Below, piece after piece: positions 32,577 to 42,088 of a DNA stretch of 43,075 nucleotides (position 1 is its first letter; every line of letters begins with the position of its first letter). A program made the position numbers and the translations under genes. The stretch covers positions 1 through 43,075 of the forward strand of contig CAVCPW010000014.1 of assembly GCA_963604075.1 (NCBI GenBank). Reading direction: 5' to 3'. The notes beneath the pieces are model-generated. The model was given only the letters and a program-made list of their open reading frames with translations, was not told the origin of the DNA and made no database searches. This stretch comes from Anthropogastromicrobium sp963604075 (GTDB lineage: Bacteria > Bacillota > Clostridia > Lachnospirales > Lachnospiraceae).

Positions 32577-34895
32577 ATGAGTACATCATATGGTTTTACA
32601 AAAAAATATCTGACGAAGGATGAGAAGCCATGGTTTCCGGTCATGGGCGAAATTCATTTCAGCCGCTACCGTGCTGAGTTGTGGGAGGAATCTTTGCGAA
32701 AAATGAAGGCGGGCGGTTTGTCAATCGCGTCCGTCTATGTGATTTGGATTCATCATGAGGAGGAGGAAGGTAAGTTTGATTTTACCGGAAGCCGCAATTT
32801 AAGAGGCTTTTTAGAGGCAGCAAAAAAAGTCGGAATCTCAGTATTTCTTCGTATTGGCCCGTGGGTTCACGGTGAGGCAAGAAACGGCGGCTTTCCGGAT
32901 TGGCTTCAGGCAAAACATGACACCATTGATTTAAGAAGCAATGATCCAGCTTATCTGTCATACGTCAGACGTTTCTGGGAGCAGGTTTATGAACAGGCCA
33001 AGGGACTGTTGTATAAGGACGGCGGTCCGGTAATTGGTACCCAGATTGAAAATGAATATGGTCATGTCGGAGGCTATCGCGGCGAGAAGGGTGAGCAGCA
33101 TATGCGCACCCTGGCAGCTATGGCAAGAGAGATTGGCTTTGATCTGCCACTCTACACGGCTACCGGCTGGGGCGGTGCTGTAACAGGCGGACTTCTTCCT
33201 GTTATGGGAGGCTATTGTGAGGCACCTTGGGACCAGAGTATCACCGAAATTGCACCAAACTCAAACTATATATTTAGCCATATCCGAAACGATTCCCTGA
33301 TTGCAAGTGACCATCATGTGGATGATACTGTTACCTTTAATCAGGATGATTTTCCGTACCTGACAGCAGAACTTGGCGGCGGTCTTCAGGTGACACAGCA
33401 CAGACGGCCAATCGCAACAGGACCAGATGTTGGCGCGATGTCTCTTACAAAATTGGGAAGCGGTGTTGGAATGCTAGGTTACTATATGTATCACGGCGGA
33501 AGCAATCCGGACAGTAAGCTGTCCACTCTCCAGGAGAGTCGAGCAACGGGATACTTAAATGATCTTCCAGAGATTAATTATGATTTCAATGCGCCGATTC
33601 GTCAATATGGCACAATTTCTGATACATATCGTGAGATTCGTCTGCTTGCATATTTCTTGCAGGATTTTGGTGCGGATCTGGCAGTCCTTCCGGCTGATAT
33701 TGATCCGGAATTTGTTAAGCCGGGCGATTCACACACACTTCGTCTGTCTACTCGCCATGATGATACACATGGATATATATTTGTAAACAATTATCAGAGA
33801 CGCCATATAATGGATGCACATGAAAATGTAGTTCTTGAGGGAAAGACGGCGGGCGTACCAGTGCGTTTTCCAGCAACCAATATTGCACCGGGCGAGTACG
33901 CATTCTATCCCTATAATATGAAGTTAGGAGAGTCTACACTTGTGAGTGCACTTGCAACGCCGCTTTGCAAGCTGTCATGTAATGTGTCGGATAAGAATGA
34001 TATATGTGAAGAAAAGCGTGCAAAAAGAGAAAACGTTTATGTATTCTATGGTGATAAAGAACCGCAATTTACATGGGATGGCACGCCGGCAAAGGTGCTG
34101 ATGCTTAGTCGTGTGCAGGCGCTGTCCGCAGCTAAAGTCACCTTAAATGGAAATAAGAATGAGACAGCAGTGAAGGCAGAGACAGAAAAAGAGGCAGAAG
34201 GACAGGAATATCTTGTACTTGCGGATGATTTTGTCTGGGAGGAAGATGGTGCACTCAAGGTAGTAGGCGGCAAAGAAACTGTTATTCGTACATTCCCGAA
34301 GCTTTCAGCAGAAGTATTGCCTGAAGATTTTAAAGAGATCGGAACTGAGGGTGAGTTTACTGTCTATAAAAGAGAGATGTCAGCAGATGCAGCAATGACT
34401 GGAAAAGAAGGCACAGAGAAAAATATGATAAATACGCAGACAAGCGTTTATTTTGCGCAGTCTGCTCAGACACCGAAAAAACTCTCTGGAAAGCTTGTAA
34501 ACAGCTGCGGTCAGCCGGAAATATTCAATGGTGACGAGAAAATCTATGAAATCAGTGTGCAGTATGGAAGAAAAAGCAAGGTACAGAAAGATGGTATTCA
34601 ATCTGACCATCTTGCCGGAAAAGATCGTATTGCAGGCTATGACTGCATACTTACCTTTGACTATGCGTGTGAGAACATGAATCTGTATGTGAATGGTCGC
34701 AAGGTAAATGACTATTTCTATACAGGCCAGAAGGCAGTGTTCAGTCTTGGATATTTTGATTTCCCAACGCAGATTATAGCTGTACTGCGTCCATTGCACG
34801 AAGGTGATCACATTTATCTTCAGGAATGGCCACGGATGGAAGAAGGCAGTGCATGCCGGATTGACGCAATAACGATAGAAGAGAAATTTAAGTGA
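32577..34895 (+). CDS. Glycoside hydrolase family 35 beta-galactosidase
   Basis: A 772-residue GH35 enzyme with an N-terminal TIM barrel. It starts FPVMGEIHFSRYRAELWEESLRKMKAGG. The acid/base lies in GTQIENEYG (E160), and the nucleophile is probably E265 in YLTAELGGG. The substrate-site IGPWVHGEARNGGFPDWL near 95 is typical. C-terminal beta domains follow (from about 400). No signal peptide, so it acts on imported oligosaccharides, releasing terminal beta-galactose. ATG 32577 follows AAAGGATGAGTGAC; longer frames begin at weak sites inside the leader. It is bracketed by LacI and AraR-type regulators. Confidence 0.9.
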   Translation: MSTSYGFTKKYLTKDEKPWFPVMGEIHFSRYRAELWEESLRKMKAGGLSIASVYVIWIHHEEEEGKFDFTGSRNLRGFLEAAKKVGISVFLRIGPWVHGEARNGGFPDWLQAKHDTIDLRSNDPAYLSYVRRFWEQVYEQAKGLLYKDGGPVIGTQIENEYGHVGGYRGEKGEQHMRTLAAMAREIGFDLPLYTATGWGGAVTGGLLPVMGGYCEAPWDQSITEIAPNSNYIFSHIRNDSLIASDHHVDDTVTFNQDDFPYLTAELGGGLQVTQHRRPIATGPDVGAMSLTKLGSGVGMLGYYMYHGGSNPDSKLSTLQESRATGYLNDLPEINYDFNAPIRQYGTISDTYREIRLLAYFLQDFGADLAVLPADIDPEFVKPGDSHTLRLSTRHDDTHGYIFVNNYQRRHIMDAHENVVLEGKTAGVPVRFPATNIAPGEYAFYPYNMKLGESTLVSALATPLCKLSCNVSDKNDICEEKRAKRENVYVFYGDKEPQFTWDGTPAKVLMLSRVQALSAAKVTLNGNKNETAVKAETEKEAEGQEYLVLADDFVWEEDGALKVVGGKETVIRTFPKLSAEVLPEDFKEIGTEGEFTVYKREMSADAAMTGKEGTEKNMINTQTSVYFAQSAQTPKKLSGKLVNSCGQPEIFNGDEKIYEISVQYGRKSKVQKDGIQSDHLAGKDRIAGYDCILTFDYACENMNLYVNGRKVNDYFYTGQKAVFSLGYFDFPTQIIAVLRPLHEGDHIYLQEWPRMEEGSACRIDAITIEEKFK

Positions 34896-34900
34896 TTTCA

Positions 34901-34943
34901 TTGATTTCCTTAAAAAGTGCTGTTATACTTGACTTGATTAAGT
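34901..34943 (+). promoter_or_regulatory. Promoter and candidate operator of the GntR/AraR-type regulator
   Basis: TTGATT (34901-34906), a 17-nt spacer and TATACT (34924-34929). The near-palindrome ACTTGATTAAGT (34932-34943) lies on the predicted start site and could be an autoregulatory operator. Confidence 0.65.
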
Positions 34944-34960
34944 TTTAAGGAGAGTAACTC

Positions 34961-36079
34961 ATGGCAAATTCGGACAGCCAGGAACTAAAATACTGGAGGT
35001 TGATGAATGAACTAAAGAAAAAAATACTGAACGCTGAGTATCAGCCGGGTGATAAGATGCCATCGGAAAACGAACTGGCGGCAGTATATCAGGTTAGCCG
35101 CCATACGGTACGTAAGGCATTGGAGCTTTTGGAGCGAGAGGGCTATGTATATGCCATTCGTGGCAAGGGTACATTCTGCTCGGAGATGGGGAGACATGCA
35201 AAGACATCGCGCAACATTGCTGTTGTGACAACGTACCTTTCGGACTATATTTTTCCAGCGGTTATTCAGGGAATTGATCAGGTTATGACTGACAATGGTT
35301 ACAGCATCATCTTAAAGAATACAAAAAACTCCTCCAGTGCAGAGGGAAAATGCCTGGAGGAGCTTCTTTCAAAGGATATTGAAGGCTTGATCATTGAGCC
35401 AAGCAAGAGCGAGATTTACTGTCGTCACATAGCACTGTACAAAAAACTCGAAGAGTTTCACATACCGTATGTGTTTATACAAGGGACGATGGAGCAGCTA
35501 AATGATCGTCCATATGTGATGATGGATGATTTTAAGGGCGGGTATCTGATTACAAGGCACCTGCTTTCGCTGGGTCATCGCCGCATTTTAGGTATGTTTA
35601 AGGCGGATGACAGACAGGGGATGGAGCGCCATCGCGGTTATGTGCGCGCATTGCAAGAGTATGGTGTGCTCTATGATCCGGAGCGCATCATCTGGTTTCA
35701 CACGGAGGATCGTGCAATAAAGCCGTTCGCAAGACTTAGATCGCTAGAGGCACAGGGTATATCATTTGACAGCGTGGTATGCTACAATGATCAAATTGCA
35801 ATAAAAACGATTCAGACATTGGCACAGATTGGTCTTCGCGTTCCGGAGGATGTATCCGTGACCGGGTATGATAATTCATTTCTTGCAGAGAATTACCAGG
35901 TCGGGCTGACAACGATTGCACATCCGCACGAAAAGTTAGGCGAGCGGGCAGCAAAGCTGCTGCTTGATCTGATGCAGGCAAAGTCATTAACACATGCGGA
36001 ATGCCAGATTGTGATTGAGCCAGAGCTGATTGTGCGGGAATCATGCATTCAGCGTCCACTTTTCCTTTACAACCATTGA
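34961..36079 (+). CDS. GntR-type regulator with LacI-like sensor (AraR type)
   Basis: A 372-residue regulator. An N-terminal GntR winged helix (residues 10-75: YQPGDKMPSENELAAVYQVSRHTVRKALELLEREGYV then RGKGTF) is fused to a periplasmic-binding-like sensor (about 85-360), the AraR layout that responds to L-arabinose in Bacillus. No ara genes are nearby, so the ligand may be another sugar. AAGGAGAG precedes the ATG. Its own promoter lies in the 65-nt gap after GH35. The rfbA promoter overlaps its 3' end. Confidence 0.9.
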   Translation: MANSDSQELKYWRLMNELKKKILNAEYQPGDKMPSENELAAVYQVSRHTVRKALELLEREGYVYAIRGKGTFCSEMGRHAKTSRNIAVVTTYLSDYIFPAVIQGIDQVMTDNGYSIILKNTKNSSSAEGKCLEELLSKDIEGLIIEPSKSEIYCRHIALYKKLEEFHIPYVFIQGTMEQLNDRPYVMMDDFKGGYLITRHLLSLGHRRILGMFKADDRQGMERHRGYVRALQEYGVLYDPERIIWFHTEDRAIKPFARLRSLEAQGISFDSVVCYNDQIAIKTIQTLAQIGLRVPEDVSVTGYDNSFLAENYQVGLTTIAHPHEKLGERAAKLLLDLMQAKSLTHAECQIVIEPELIVRESCIQRPLFLYNH

Positions 36080-36094
36080 TGCATATGCTATACT
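36066..36094 (+). promoter_or_regulatory. rfbA promoter overlapping the upstream gene end
   Basis: TTTACA (36066-36071), a 17-nt spacer and TATACT (36089-36094). The -35 box lies within the last codons of the AraR-type regulator. Confidence 0.6.
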
Positions 36095-36192
36095 TCGGTT
36101 AGAAACTGCCCTTTTTGCAATGACAGCAAATAGGCGCTGTACGTGCTTAAAGAGCATCATAAAAAAGAAAGGTAATAAGGTATAATTTTATT

Positions 36193-37074
36193 ATGAAGGG
36201 AATTATTTTAGCAGGCGGAAGCGGTACAAGACTGTATCCGCTGACCAGAGTAACATCAAAGCAGCTGCTTCCAATTTACGATAAGCCAATGATTTATTAT
36301 CCGCTGTCTGTTCTGATGAAGGCGGGCATCCGTGAGATTTTGATCATTTCTACACCAGATGATACACCGAGATTTGAGGCACTGTTAGGTGATGGTCATC
36401 AGTTTGGAATTGAGCTGTCTTATGCAATTCAGCCAAGCCCGGATGGTCTGGCTCAGGCATTCATTATCGGTGCTGATTTCATTGGAAATGATAATGTAGC
36501 GATGGTACTTGGTGACAATATTTTCGCTGGACATGGTCTGACAAAGAGATTAAAGGAAGCCGCAAACCGCGAGGTTGGTGCTACTGTATTTGGCTACTAT
36601 GTAGACGATCCGGAGCGTTTTGGCATTGTCGAGTTTGACAAGAATGGAAAGGCTGTTTCCATCGAGGAGAAGCCGGCACATCCTAAGAGCAACTACTGTG
36701 TAACTGGTCTTTACTTCTACGATAATCGTGTTGTTGAGTATGCAAAGAGCTTAAAGCCATCAGCAAGAGGCGAGCTTGAAATCACTGATCTGAACCGCAT
36801 CTACTTAGAAAATGGTGAGCTGAATGTTGAGCTTCTGGGACAGGGCTTTACCTGGCTGGATACTGGTACACATGAGTCACTAGTAGACGCTACCAATTTT
36901 GTACGTACTGTTGAGACTCATCAGCACAGAAAGATTGCTTGTCTTGAGGAGATCGCTTACTTAAACGGCTGGATTACCAAGGATCAGCTGATGGAGATTT
37001 ATGAGATCTACAAGAAGAACCAGTATGGTGCTTATTTGTTAGATATCATGAATGGAAAGTATATCGACAAGTAA
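36193..37074 (+). CDS. rfbA: Glucose-1-phosphate thymidylyltransferase
   Basis: A 293-residue RmlA/RfbA enzyme making dTDP-glucose from glucose-1-phosphate and dTTP, the first step to dTDP-rhamnose for cell-surface polysaccharide. Seen: the N-terminal nucleotide site GGSGTRLYPLTRVTSKQLLP, YDKPMIYYPL, and LGDNIFAGHGL. The usual full length is kept, and rfbB, rfbC and rfbD are not in the window, so it is a solitary copy here. The ribosome site is weak (TAAGG about 12 nt upstream). The following VanZ-like frame begins close behind. Confidence 0.95.
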   Translation: MKGIILAGGSGTRLYPLTRVTSKQLLPIYDKPMIYYPLSVLMKAGIREILIISTPDDTPRFEALLGDGHQFGIELSYAIQPSPDGLAQAFIIGADFIGNDNVAMVLGDNIFAGHGLTKRLKEAANREVGATVFGYYVDDPERFGIVEFDKNGKAVSIEEKPAHPKSNYCVTGLYFYDNRVVEYAKSLKPSARGELEITDLNRIYLENGELNVELLGQGFTWLDTGTHESLVDATNFVRTVETHQHRKIACLEEIAYLNGWITKDQLMEIYEIYKKNQYGAYLLDIMNGKYIDK

Positions 37075-37114
37075 AAATAAAGAGTTACAAAGTATAAAAA
37101 TAGAACAATTGATA

Positions 37115-37666
37115 ATGATGAAAAGAAAATATCGTGTGATATTACTGGCAGCGCTGGTACTTGTCTGGATGAGTGTGATTTTTGCATTCTCCAGTCAGGA
37201 CGGCGCAGCATCGTCAGAGACGAGCGGACGGGTCGTGATGGCAGTGATTGCCATAATAAGACCTGATTTTAATAGCCTTGCAGTAAGCGAGCAGGAGAAC
37301 TTTCGGAATCTGGTCACATTTTTTGTACGCAAGGGAGCGCATTTTACAGAATATATGATTCTGGGCGTGCTTCTTTTTTTGTTTTATTACGAGTGGCGAC
37401 TGAAGATCTTTTTGATACAGGAAAAAGGTTGTAAGCGCTTGCAGCTTCGTTTACGCCGCGTTTGGCTGGCAGCATGGATCACGGGCACACTCTATGCGGT
37501 GAGTGATGAGTTTCATCAGATGTTTACTGGTGGACGATCTCCACAGGTAAGAGATGTATGCATAGACAGTTCAGGAGCAGCAGTGGGATGTGTAATTGTG
37601 TTGGCAATCATAGCGTTCATTGTAAGAAAACCTGTGAGAAAAATGCAGAGGAAGATAGAAAAGTAA
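37115..37666 (+). CDS. VanZ-like family membrane protein
   Basis: About 183 residues with four membrane segments. Family signatures are FAFSSQDGAASSETSGR near residue 24, FFVRKGAHFTEYMILG near 73, and SDEFHQMFTGGRSPQVRDVCIDSSGA near 130. VanZ proteins contribute to teicoplanin resistance in vanA elements, but chromosomal homologues are common and of unknown role. The start is uncertain: 37115 or 37118 give the natural N-terminus, while a frame from 37052 overlaps the rfbA end; neither has a good ribosome site. A basic cytoplasmic tail ends the protein. Confidence 0.82.
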   Translation: MMKRKYRVILLAALVLVWMSVIFAFSSQDGAASSETSGRVVMAVIAIIRPDFNSLAVSEQENFRNLVTFFVRKGAHFTEYMILGVLLFLFYYEWRLKIFLIQEKGCKRLQLRLRRVWLAAWITGTLYAVSDEFHQMFTGGRSPQVRDVCIDSSGAAVGCVIVLAIIAFIVRKPVRKMQRKIEK

Positions 37667-37834
37667 GACAAAGCTAGGACGTCAAATATAAAACATGAAA
37701 GCCAGAACATAAAGGCCAAAGTATAAAAAACAAAATATGAAGGCAAAAATATAAAAATAAAATATGGAAGCCAAAAGATGAAAGCGAAAACGTCAAAAAC
37801 GAAGACATCAATAGGACAGCAGGAGGAGTAGAAA
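37667..37834. repeat. Imperfect 26-27-nt repeats in the VanZ-hisC gap
   Basis: From about 37690 to 37800, units such as AAAATATGAAGGCAAAA recur three or four times with a loose 26-27-nt period. The stretch is A-rich on the plus strand, and CAGGAGGAG at its end is the hisC ribosome site. No terminator is seen. Confidence 0.5.
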
Positions 37835-38896
37835 ATGACAGAAGCATTGGAAAAAAATATCCGAAAAGTAGTGCCGTATGTTCCGGGGGAACAGCCACAG
37901 AATCCAAACGTGATCAAGCTGAACACGAATGAGAATCCGTATTCTCCTGCACCTGGCGTAGCACGCGTTTTAAAGAGCATGGACGCAGATCTGCTGCGTT
38001 TGTATCCGGACCCAACAAATGGCTGTCTGGTAAAGGCATTAGCTGATTATTATAGGCTGAATGAGAATCAGGTCTTTGTTGGAGTAGGTTCGGATGATGT
38101 GCTGAGCATGAGCTTTCTTACATTCTTTAATTCAGGAAAGCCAATCCTGTTTCCTGATGTGACATATTCGTTTTATGATGTATGGGCGGATTTGTATCGC
38201 ATTCCGTATGTGACTTGTGCGCTGGATGATCAGATGGCAATCAGAAAAGAGGATTATTTCAGAGAAAATGGTGGTATCGTAATTCCGAATCCAAATGCAC
38301 CGACCGGAGTGTATGAGCCGCTTGAGACCTTTGAGGAGATTCTTCAGAAAAATCAGGATGTTGTTGTTATCATTGATGAGGCGTATGTTGATTTTGCAAA
38401 CGGTCCTTCTGCACGTACGTTAATCGAGAAATATCCGAATCTGCTTGTTGTTCAGACATTCTCTAAGTCACGTTCTATGGCGGGTATGCGTATCGGATAT
38501 GCGATGGGAAATGCCGGACTGATCAAGGCTCTTAATGATGTAAAGTACTCCTTTAACTCTTACACGATGAGCCGTGCGGCACTTCTTTGCGGAGTGGAGG
38601 CTGTCAATGACTGTGCATATTTTGAGGAGCACGTCAAAATGATCTGTAATACACGTGAAAAGACAAAGAAATCACTCGCTGCACTTGGCTTTTCATTCCC
38701 GGATTCTCAGTCGAATTTTATTTTTGCGACCCACAAGAGTATGCCGGCAAAGGATATTTTTACTGCATTAAAGGCGCGAAATATTTTTGTTCGCTATTTT
38801 AACAAGCCGGGTATTGACAACTATCTGCGTATCACCATTGGTACGGATGAACAGATGGCAGCACTTGAGGCGGCATTGAAGGAAATTGTATTGTAA
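37835..38896 (+). CDS. hisC: Histidinol-phosphate aminotransferase
   Basis: A 353-residue PLP-dependent class I/II aminotransferase of HisC type, converting imidazole acetol phosphate and glutamate to histidinol phosphate. Seen: the N-terminal KLNTNENPYSPAP, the substrate-site segment NPNAPTG near 152, DEAY near 181, and the PLP lysine in TFSKSRSMAGMRIGY (K211). Histidinol-phosphate and aromatic aminotransferases are close relatives, so a broader aromatic role is possible. It is not in a his operon here. AGGAGG lies 9 nt before the ATG. Confidence 0.92.
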   Translation: MTEALEKNIRKVVPYVPGEQPQNPNVIKLNTNENPYSPAPGVARVLKSMDADLLRLYPDPTNGCLVKALADYYRLNENQVFVGVGSDDVLSMSFLTFFNSGKPILFPDVTYSFYDVWADLYRIPYVTCALDDQMAIRKEDYFRENGGIVIPNPNAPTGVYEPLETFEEILQKNQDVVVIIDEAYVDFANGPSARTLIEKYPNLLVVQTFSKSRSMAGMRIGYAMGNAGLIKALNDVKYSFNSYTMSRAALLCGVEAVNDCAYFEEHVKMICNTREKTKKSLAALGFSFPDSQSNFIFATHKSMPAKDIFTALKARNIFVRYFNKPGIDNYLRITIGTDEQMAALEAALKEIVL

Positions 38897-38947
38897 GTAT
38901 TATTCTGAAGGATTGCTATACGCTGTGAAAAACGGGAAGGAGAAAAC

Positions 38948-40069
38948 ATGGACAATAAGGCATGGGCACAGGAGATTGCCCAAAAGATTAAGAAAAAGGA
39001 AATCGCGGTTGCAAAGAGAAATGTCGGAAAGATTCCGTATACTGCAAAAGATGGTATATTCAATGATTGCTCTGGCAAGGATATTGGCTGGTGGACCAAT
39101 GGTTTCTGGGGCGGTATGATGTGGCAGCTGTATCATGCAACAAAGGAGCCGATTTATAAGGAATCTGCAGAGGAGCTTGAGAAGAAGCTGGATGCAGCAC
39201 TGATGAACTATCATGTAATGGATCATGACAGTGGTTTCCGCTGGCTGCCGACAGCAGTAGCAAATTATCGCCTGTTTGGCTCTGATGAGTCCAAGAACAG
39301 AGGTATGTTAGCCGCTTCTAATCTGGCAGGACGTTATAATGCAAAGGGTGAGTTTATTGTTGCATGGAATTCAAATCCGAATCATAAGGTAGACGGATGG
39401 GCAATCATTGACTGTATGATGAACCTGCCGCTTCTGTACTGGGCATATGAGGAGAGTAAAAATCCGAGCTTCTTACATATCGCAATGAAACATGCAGATA
39501 CTGCAGCAAGGGTATTTATCCGTCCGGATGGATCTTCACGCCATATCGTTGAGTTTGATCCGGTAACAGGTGACTGGAACGGTTCTTATGGCGGACAGGG
39601 TATGACATATGGTTCCTCCTGGACCCGTGGACAGGGCTGGGCATTGTACGGCTTTACCTTAAGCTATCTGCATACCAAAAAAGAACGTTATCTGGAGACA
39701 GCAGAGCGTGTTGCTGATTACTTTATCTCCAATATCCCAAAGAGTGGTCTGATTCCGGTTGACTTCTATCAGGATCCGTCCTGTGACTGGGAAGATGACT
39801 GCGCAGCAGCTATCGCAGCCTGCGGCCTGATTGAGTTAAGCAAAGTGACAAAGGAATGGAACAAGCAAAAATACATGGATGCAGCCATCCGTATTCTGAA
39901 GGCAATGGATGAGAAGAGCTGCAACTACGATCCAAATGTGGACGAGCTGCTTGAAAAGTGTACCGCAGCTTACAAGGATGAGAATCACAACTTCCCGATT
40001 ATCTACGCAGATTACTATTTCATCGAAGCAATTTGGAAGCTGACTGGTGAGGAGCTGTTCATCTGGTAA
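38948..40069 (+). CDS. GH88-type unsaturated glycuronyl hydrolase
   Basis: A 373-residue (alpha/alpha)6-barrel enzyme of the GH88 family, cleaving the unsaturated uronic acid left at oligosaccharide ends by polysaccharide lyases. Seen: HDSGF (D94) and WAIIDCMMNL (D155) in the positions of the two catalytic aspartates, and GQGMTYGSSWTRGQGWALYGF near 215. GH105 (rhamnogalacturonyl) relatives share the fold, but the SSWTRGQ stretch favours GH88. No signal peptide; cytoplasmic. It follows hisC by 51 nt and may be co-transcribed with it. No lyase gene lies in the window. Confidence 0.88.
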   Translation: MDNKAWAQEIAQKIKKKEIAVAKRNVGKIPYTAKDGIFNDCSGKDIGWWTNGFWGGMMWQLYHATKEPIYKESAEELEKKLDAALMNYHVMDHDSGFRWLPTAVANYRLFGSDESKNRGMLAASNLAGRYNAKGEFIVAWNSNPNHKVDGWAIIDCMMNLPLLYWAYEESKNPSFLHIAMKHADTAARVFIRPDGSSRHIVEFDPVTGDWNGSYGGQGMTYGSSWTRGQGWALYGFTLSYLHTKKERYLETAERVADYFISNIPKSGLIPVDFYQDPSCDWEDDCAAAIAACGLIELSKVTKEWNKQKYMDAAIRILKAMDEKSCNYDPNVDELLEKCTAAYKDENHNFPIIYADYYFIEAIWKLTGEELFIW

Positions 40070-40107
40070 CTTCTGTCAGTTTAGAAAGCTAGTACGGGAA
40101 TCCTAGG

Positions 40108-40150
40108 TCATTCAATGGCCGTGCAACTCACGGTGAGGAGTGATTGATGA
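40108..40150. other. Imperfect hairpin before aspS
   Basis: CCGTG (40119-40123) pairs with CACGG (40129-40133). After an internal loop, TCAT-T-CAAT (40108-40116) pairs with ATTGATGA (40143-40150). It lies between the GH88 stop and the aspS promoter and lacks a T-run. Confidence 0.4.
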
Positions 40151-40159
40151 GTAGTCTTA

Positions 40160-40188
40160 TTGACTTTAAACAATGCGAATGATATAAT
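40160..40188 (+). promoter_or_regulatory. aspS promoter
   Basis: TTGACT (40160-40165), a 17-nt spacer and TATAAT (40183-40188), about 50 nt before the start codon. The leader is too short for a T-box. Confidence 0.85.
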
Positions 40189-40240
40189 CGTAACGAAAAA
40201 ATTCTAAATTTACAGGTGATCCAGAAAGGATATAATACCT

Positions 40241-42004
40241 ATGCAGGGACGTACACACAATTGTGGCCAGTTAAGACTGGCAAATGTCGGCGAGCAGGTA
40301 AAGCTTGTCGGCTGGTATGAAAATCTCCGTAAGGTTAGCAAGAATCTTGGATTTTTGATTCTGAGAGACTTTTACGGAACTACTCAGGTCGTAGTAGAGA
40401 CCGAAGACATCATGGAACAGCTGTCTTCCATCAATTATGAGTCTACGATTGAAATTGTTGGAACTGTCAGAGAGCGTAGTTCCAAGAACCCGAATCTTCC
40501 AACAGGTGAGATTGAGGTCGTTCCAGACAAACTTACCGTTCTCGGAAAGTGTCGTTATAATGAACTTCCGTTCCAGATTAACCATTCTAAGGATGCAGAT
40601 GAGAATGTGCGTCTGAAGTATCGTTATCTGGATCTGAGAAATCCGGAAGTAAAGTCTAAGATCATTTTAAGAAGCAAGGTGGTTGCTGACCTTCGTGCTT
40701 CCATGATTAGCCATGATTTCATGGAGATTACCACTCCAATCTTAACATGCTCATCTCCAGAGGGCGCAAGAGATTATCTGGTTCCGGCCAGAAATCATCC
40801 GGGCAAGTTTTATGCTTTGCCGCAGGCTCCTCAGCAGTTCAAGCAGCTTTTAATGACCTCTGGCTTTGACCGTTATTTCCAGATCGCTCCGTGTTTCCGT
40901 GATGAGGATGCGAGAGCAGACCGTTCTCCGGGTGAGTTCTATCAGTTGGATATGGAGATGGCATTTGCAGATCAGGAAGATGTATTTGAGATTCTTGAGG
41001 ATGTTCTTCCGCCGATCTTTGCAAAGTATGGCATCTATCATGAGGCATCCAAGCCGCCGTTTAAGAGAATTCCGTATCTTGAGGCAATGGACAAGTATGG
41101 CTCCGATAAGCCGGATCTTCGTATCAGCCTGATCGTTAAGGATGCTACTGATGTATTGGCAGATTGCGGCTTTGGTCCATTCGCAGGAAACAAGGTAAAG
41201 GCAATTGTTGCTGAAAACTTCAAGGGTACCAGAAAGCAGATCGACAAGATGTGCGCTGATGTTGAGGTTGTCAGTGGTCAGAAGGCTTACTGGTTCCGTC
41301 TGGATGACAAGAGCGAGCTTACTGGAGGAATCTCTAAGTTTGTTGTTGAGCATAAGGATGCTGTTGTAAGTGCACTTGGCTTAAAGGCAGGTGATTTTGT
41401 TGCTCTGTCTGCAGGTGATTTAAAGACTGCTCAGAAGACCGCAGGTGTAATTCGCAAGACAATCGGCGCTTCCTTCGACGGCTATATGAAGAAGGATTGC
41501 TATGAGTTTTGCTGGGTTGTGGACTTCCCAATGTACGAGATTGGTGAGGAGTCAGGCGAGTTGGAGTTCTGCCATAACCCATTCTCTATGCCGCAGGGTG
41601 GATTACAGGCACTTGAAACCATGAATCCGCTTGATATTCTTGCATATCAGTACGATCTGGTTTGCAACGGCGTTGAGCTTTCTTCCGGTGCTGTTCGTAA
41701 CCACGATCCGGAAATCATGGTTAAGGCATTCGAGTTAGTTGGTCTGGGCGAGGATGACGTAAAGGCAAAGTTCCCGGCTATGTACAACGCATTCTGCTAT
41801 GGTGCTCCGCCACATGCTGGTATAGCACCTGGTGTTGACCGTATGGTTATGCTGATTGCAGGCGAGGACAGCATTCGTGAGATCATTCCGTTCCCAATGA
41901 ACAAGAATGCACAGGATGTTATGATGGGTGCGCCGGCTACTGTAAGTGAGAAGCAGTTGGCAGATGTTCACATCAAGGTCGTTGAAGACAAGAAGGACGA
42001 GTAA
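40241..42004 (+). CDS. aspS: Aspartyl-tRNA synthetase
   Basis: A 587-residue bacterial-type AspRS, class II. The N-terminal OB-fold anticodon domain (GWYENLRKVSKNLGFLILRD near 25) is followed by the catalytic core with motif 2 (FRDEDARADRSPGEFYQLDMEM near 225), the bacterial GAD insert (about 280-420), and motif 3 (GIAPGVDRMVMLIAG near 530). It charges tRNA-Asp; discriminating versus non-discriminating form cannot be settled here. It is transcribed from its own promoter and ends in a terminator at 42010-42057. Confidence 0.97.
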   Translation: MQGRTHNCGQLRLANVGEQVKLVGWYENLRKVSKNLGFLILRDFYGTTQVVVETEDIMEQLSSINYESTIEIVGTVRERSSKNPNLPTGEIEVVPDKLTVLGKCRYNELPFQINHSKDADENVRLKYRYLDLRNPEVKSKIILRSKVVADLRASMISHDFMEITTPILTCSSPEGARDYLVPARNHPGKFYALPQAPQQFKQLLMTSGFDRYFQIAPCFRDEDARADRSPGEFYQLDMEMAFADQEDVFEILEDVLPPIFAKYGIYHEASKPPFKRIPYLEAMDKYGSDKPDLRISLIVKDATDVLADCGFGPFAGNKVKAIVAENFKGTRKQIDKMCADVEVVSGQKAYWFRLDDKSELTGGISKFVVEHKDAVVSALGLKAGDFVALSAGDLKTAQKTAGVIRKTIGASFDGYMKKDCYEFCWVVDFPMYEIGEESGELEFCHNPFSMPQGGLQALETMNPLDILAYQYDLVCNGVELSSGAVRNHDPEIMVKAFELVGLGEDDVKAKFPAMYNAFCYGAPPHAGIAPGVDRMVMLIAGEDSIREIIPFPMNKNAQDVMMGAPATVSEKQLADVHIKVVEDKKDE

Positions 42005-42009
42005 TGTGT

Positions 42010-42057
42010 AAGGAGCAGAAGAGGATCAGAGTGATTTTCTTCTGCTCCTTTACTTTT
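42010..42057 (+). terminator. Terminator downstream of aspS
   Basis: AAGGAGCAGAAGA (42010-42022) pairs with TCTTCTGCTCCTT (42038-42050), 13 bp, followed by the weak T-run TACTTTTAC. Confidence 0.8.
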
Positions 42058-42088
42058 ACAGCATGTATTCGAGCAGGGAGGATTAACC

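Noticed and set aside
40070..40240. T-box leader expected upstream of aspS
   Set aside because: The promoter at 40160-40188 leaves only about 50 nt before the start codon and there is no T-box sequence.
40850..41353. 167-codon minus-strand frame inside aspS
   Set aside because: Antisense to conserved AspRS motifs; no promoter or ribosome site.
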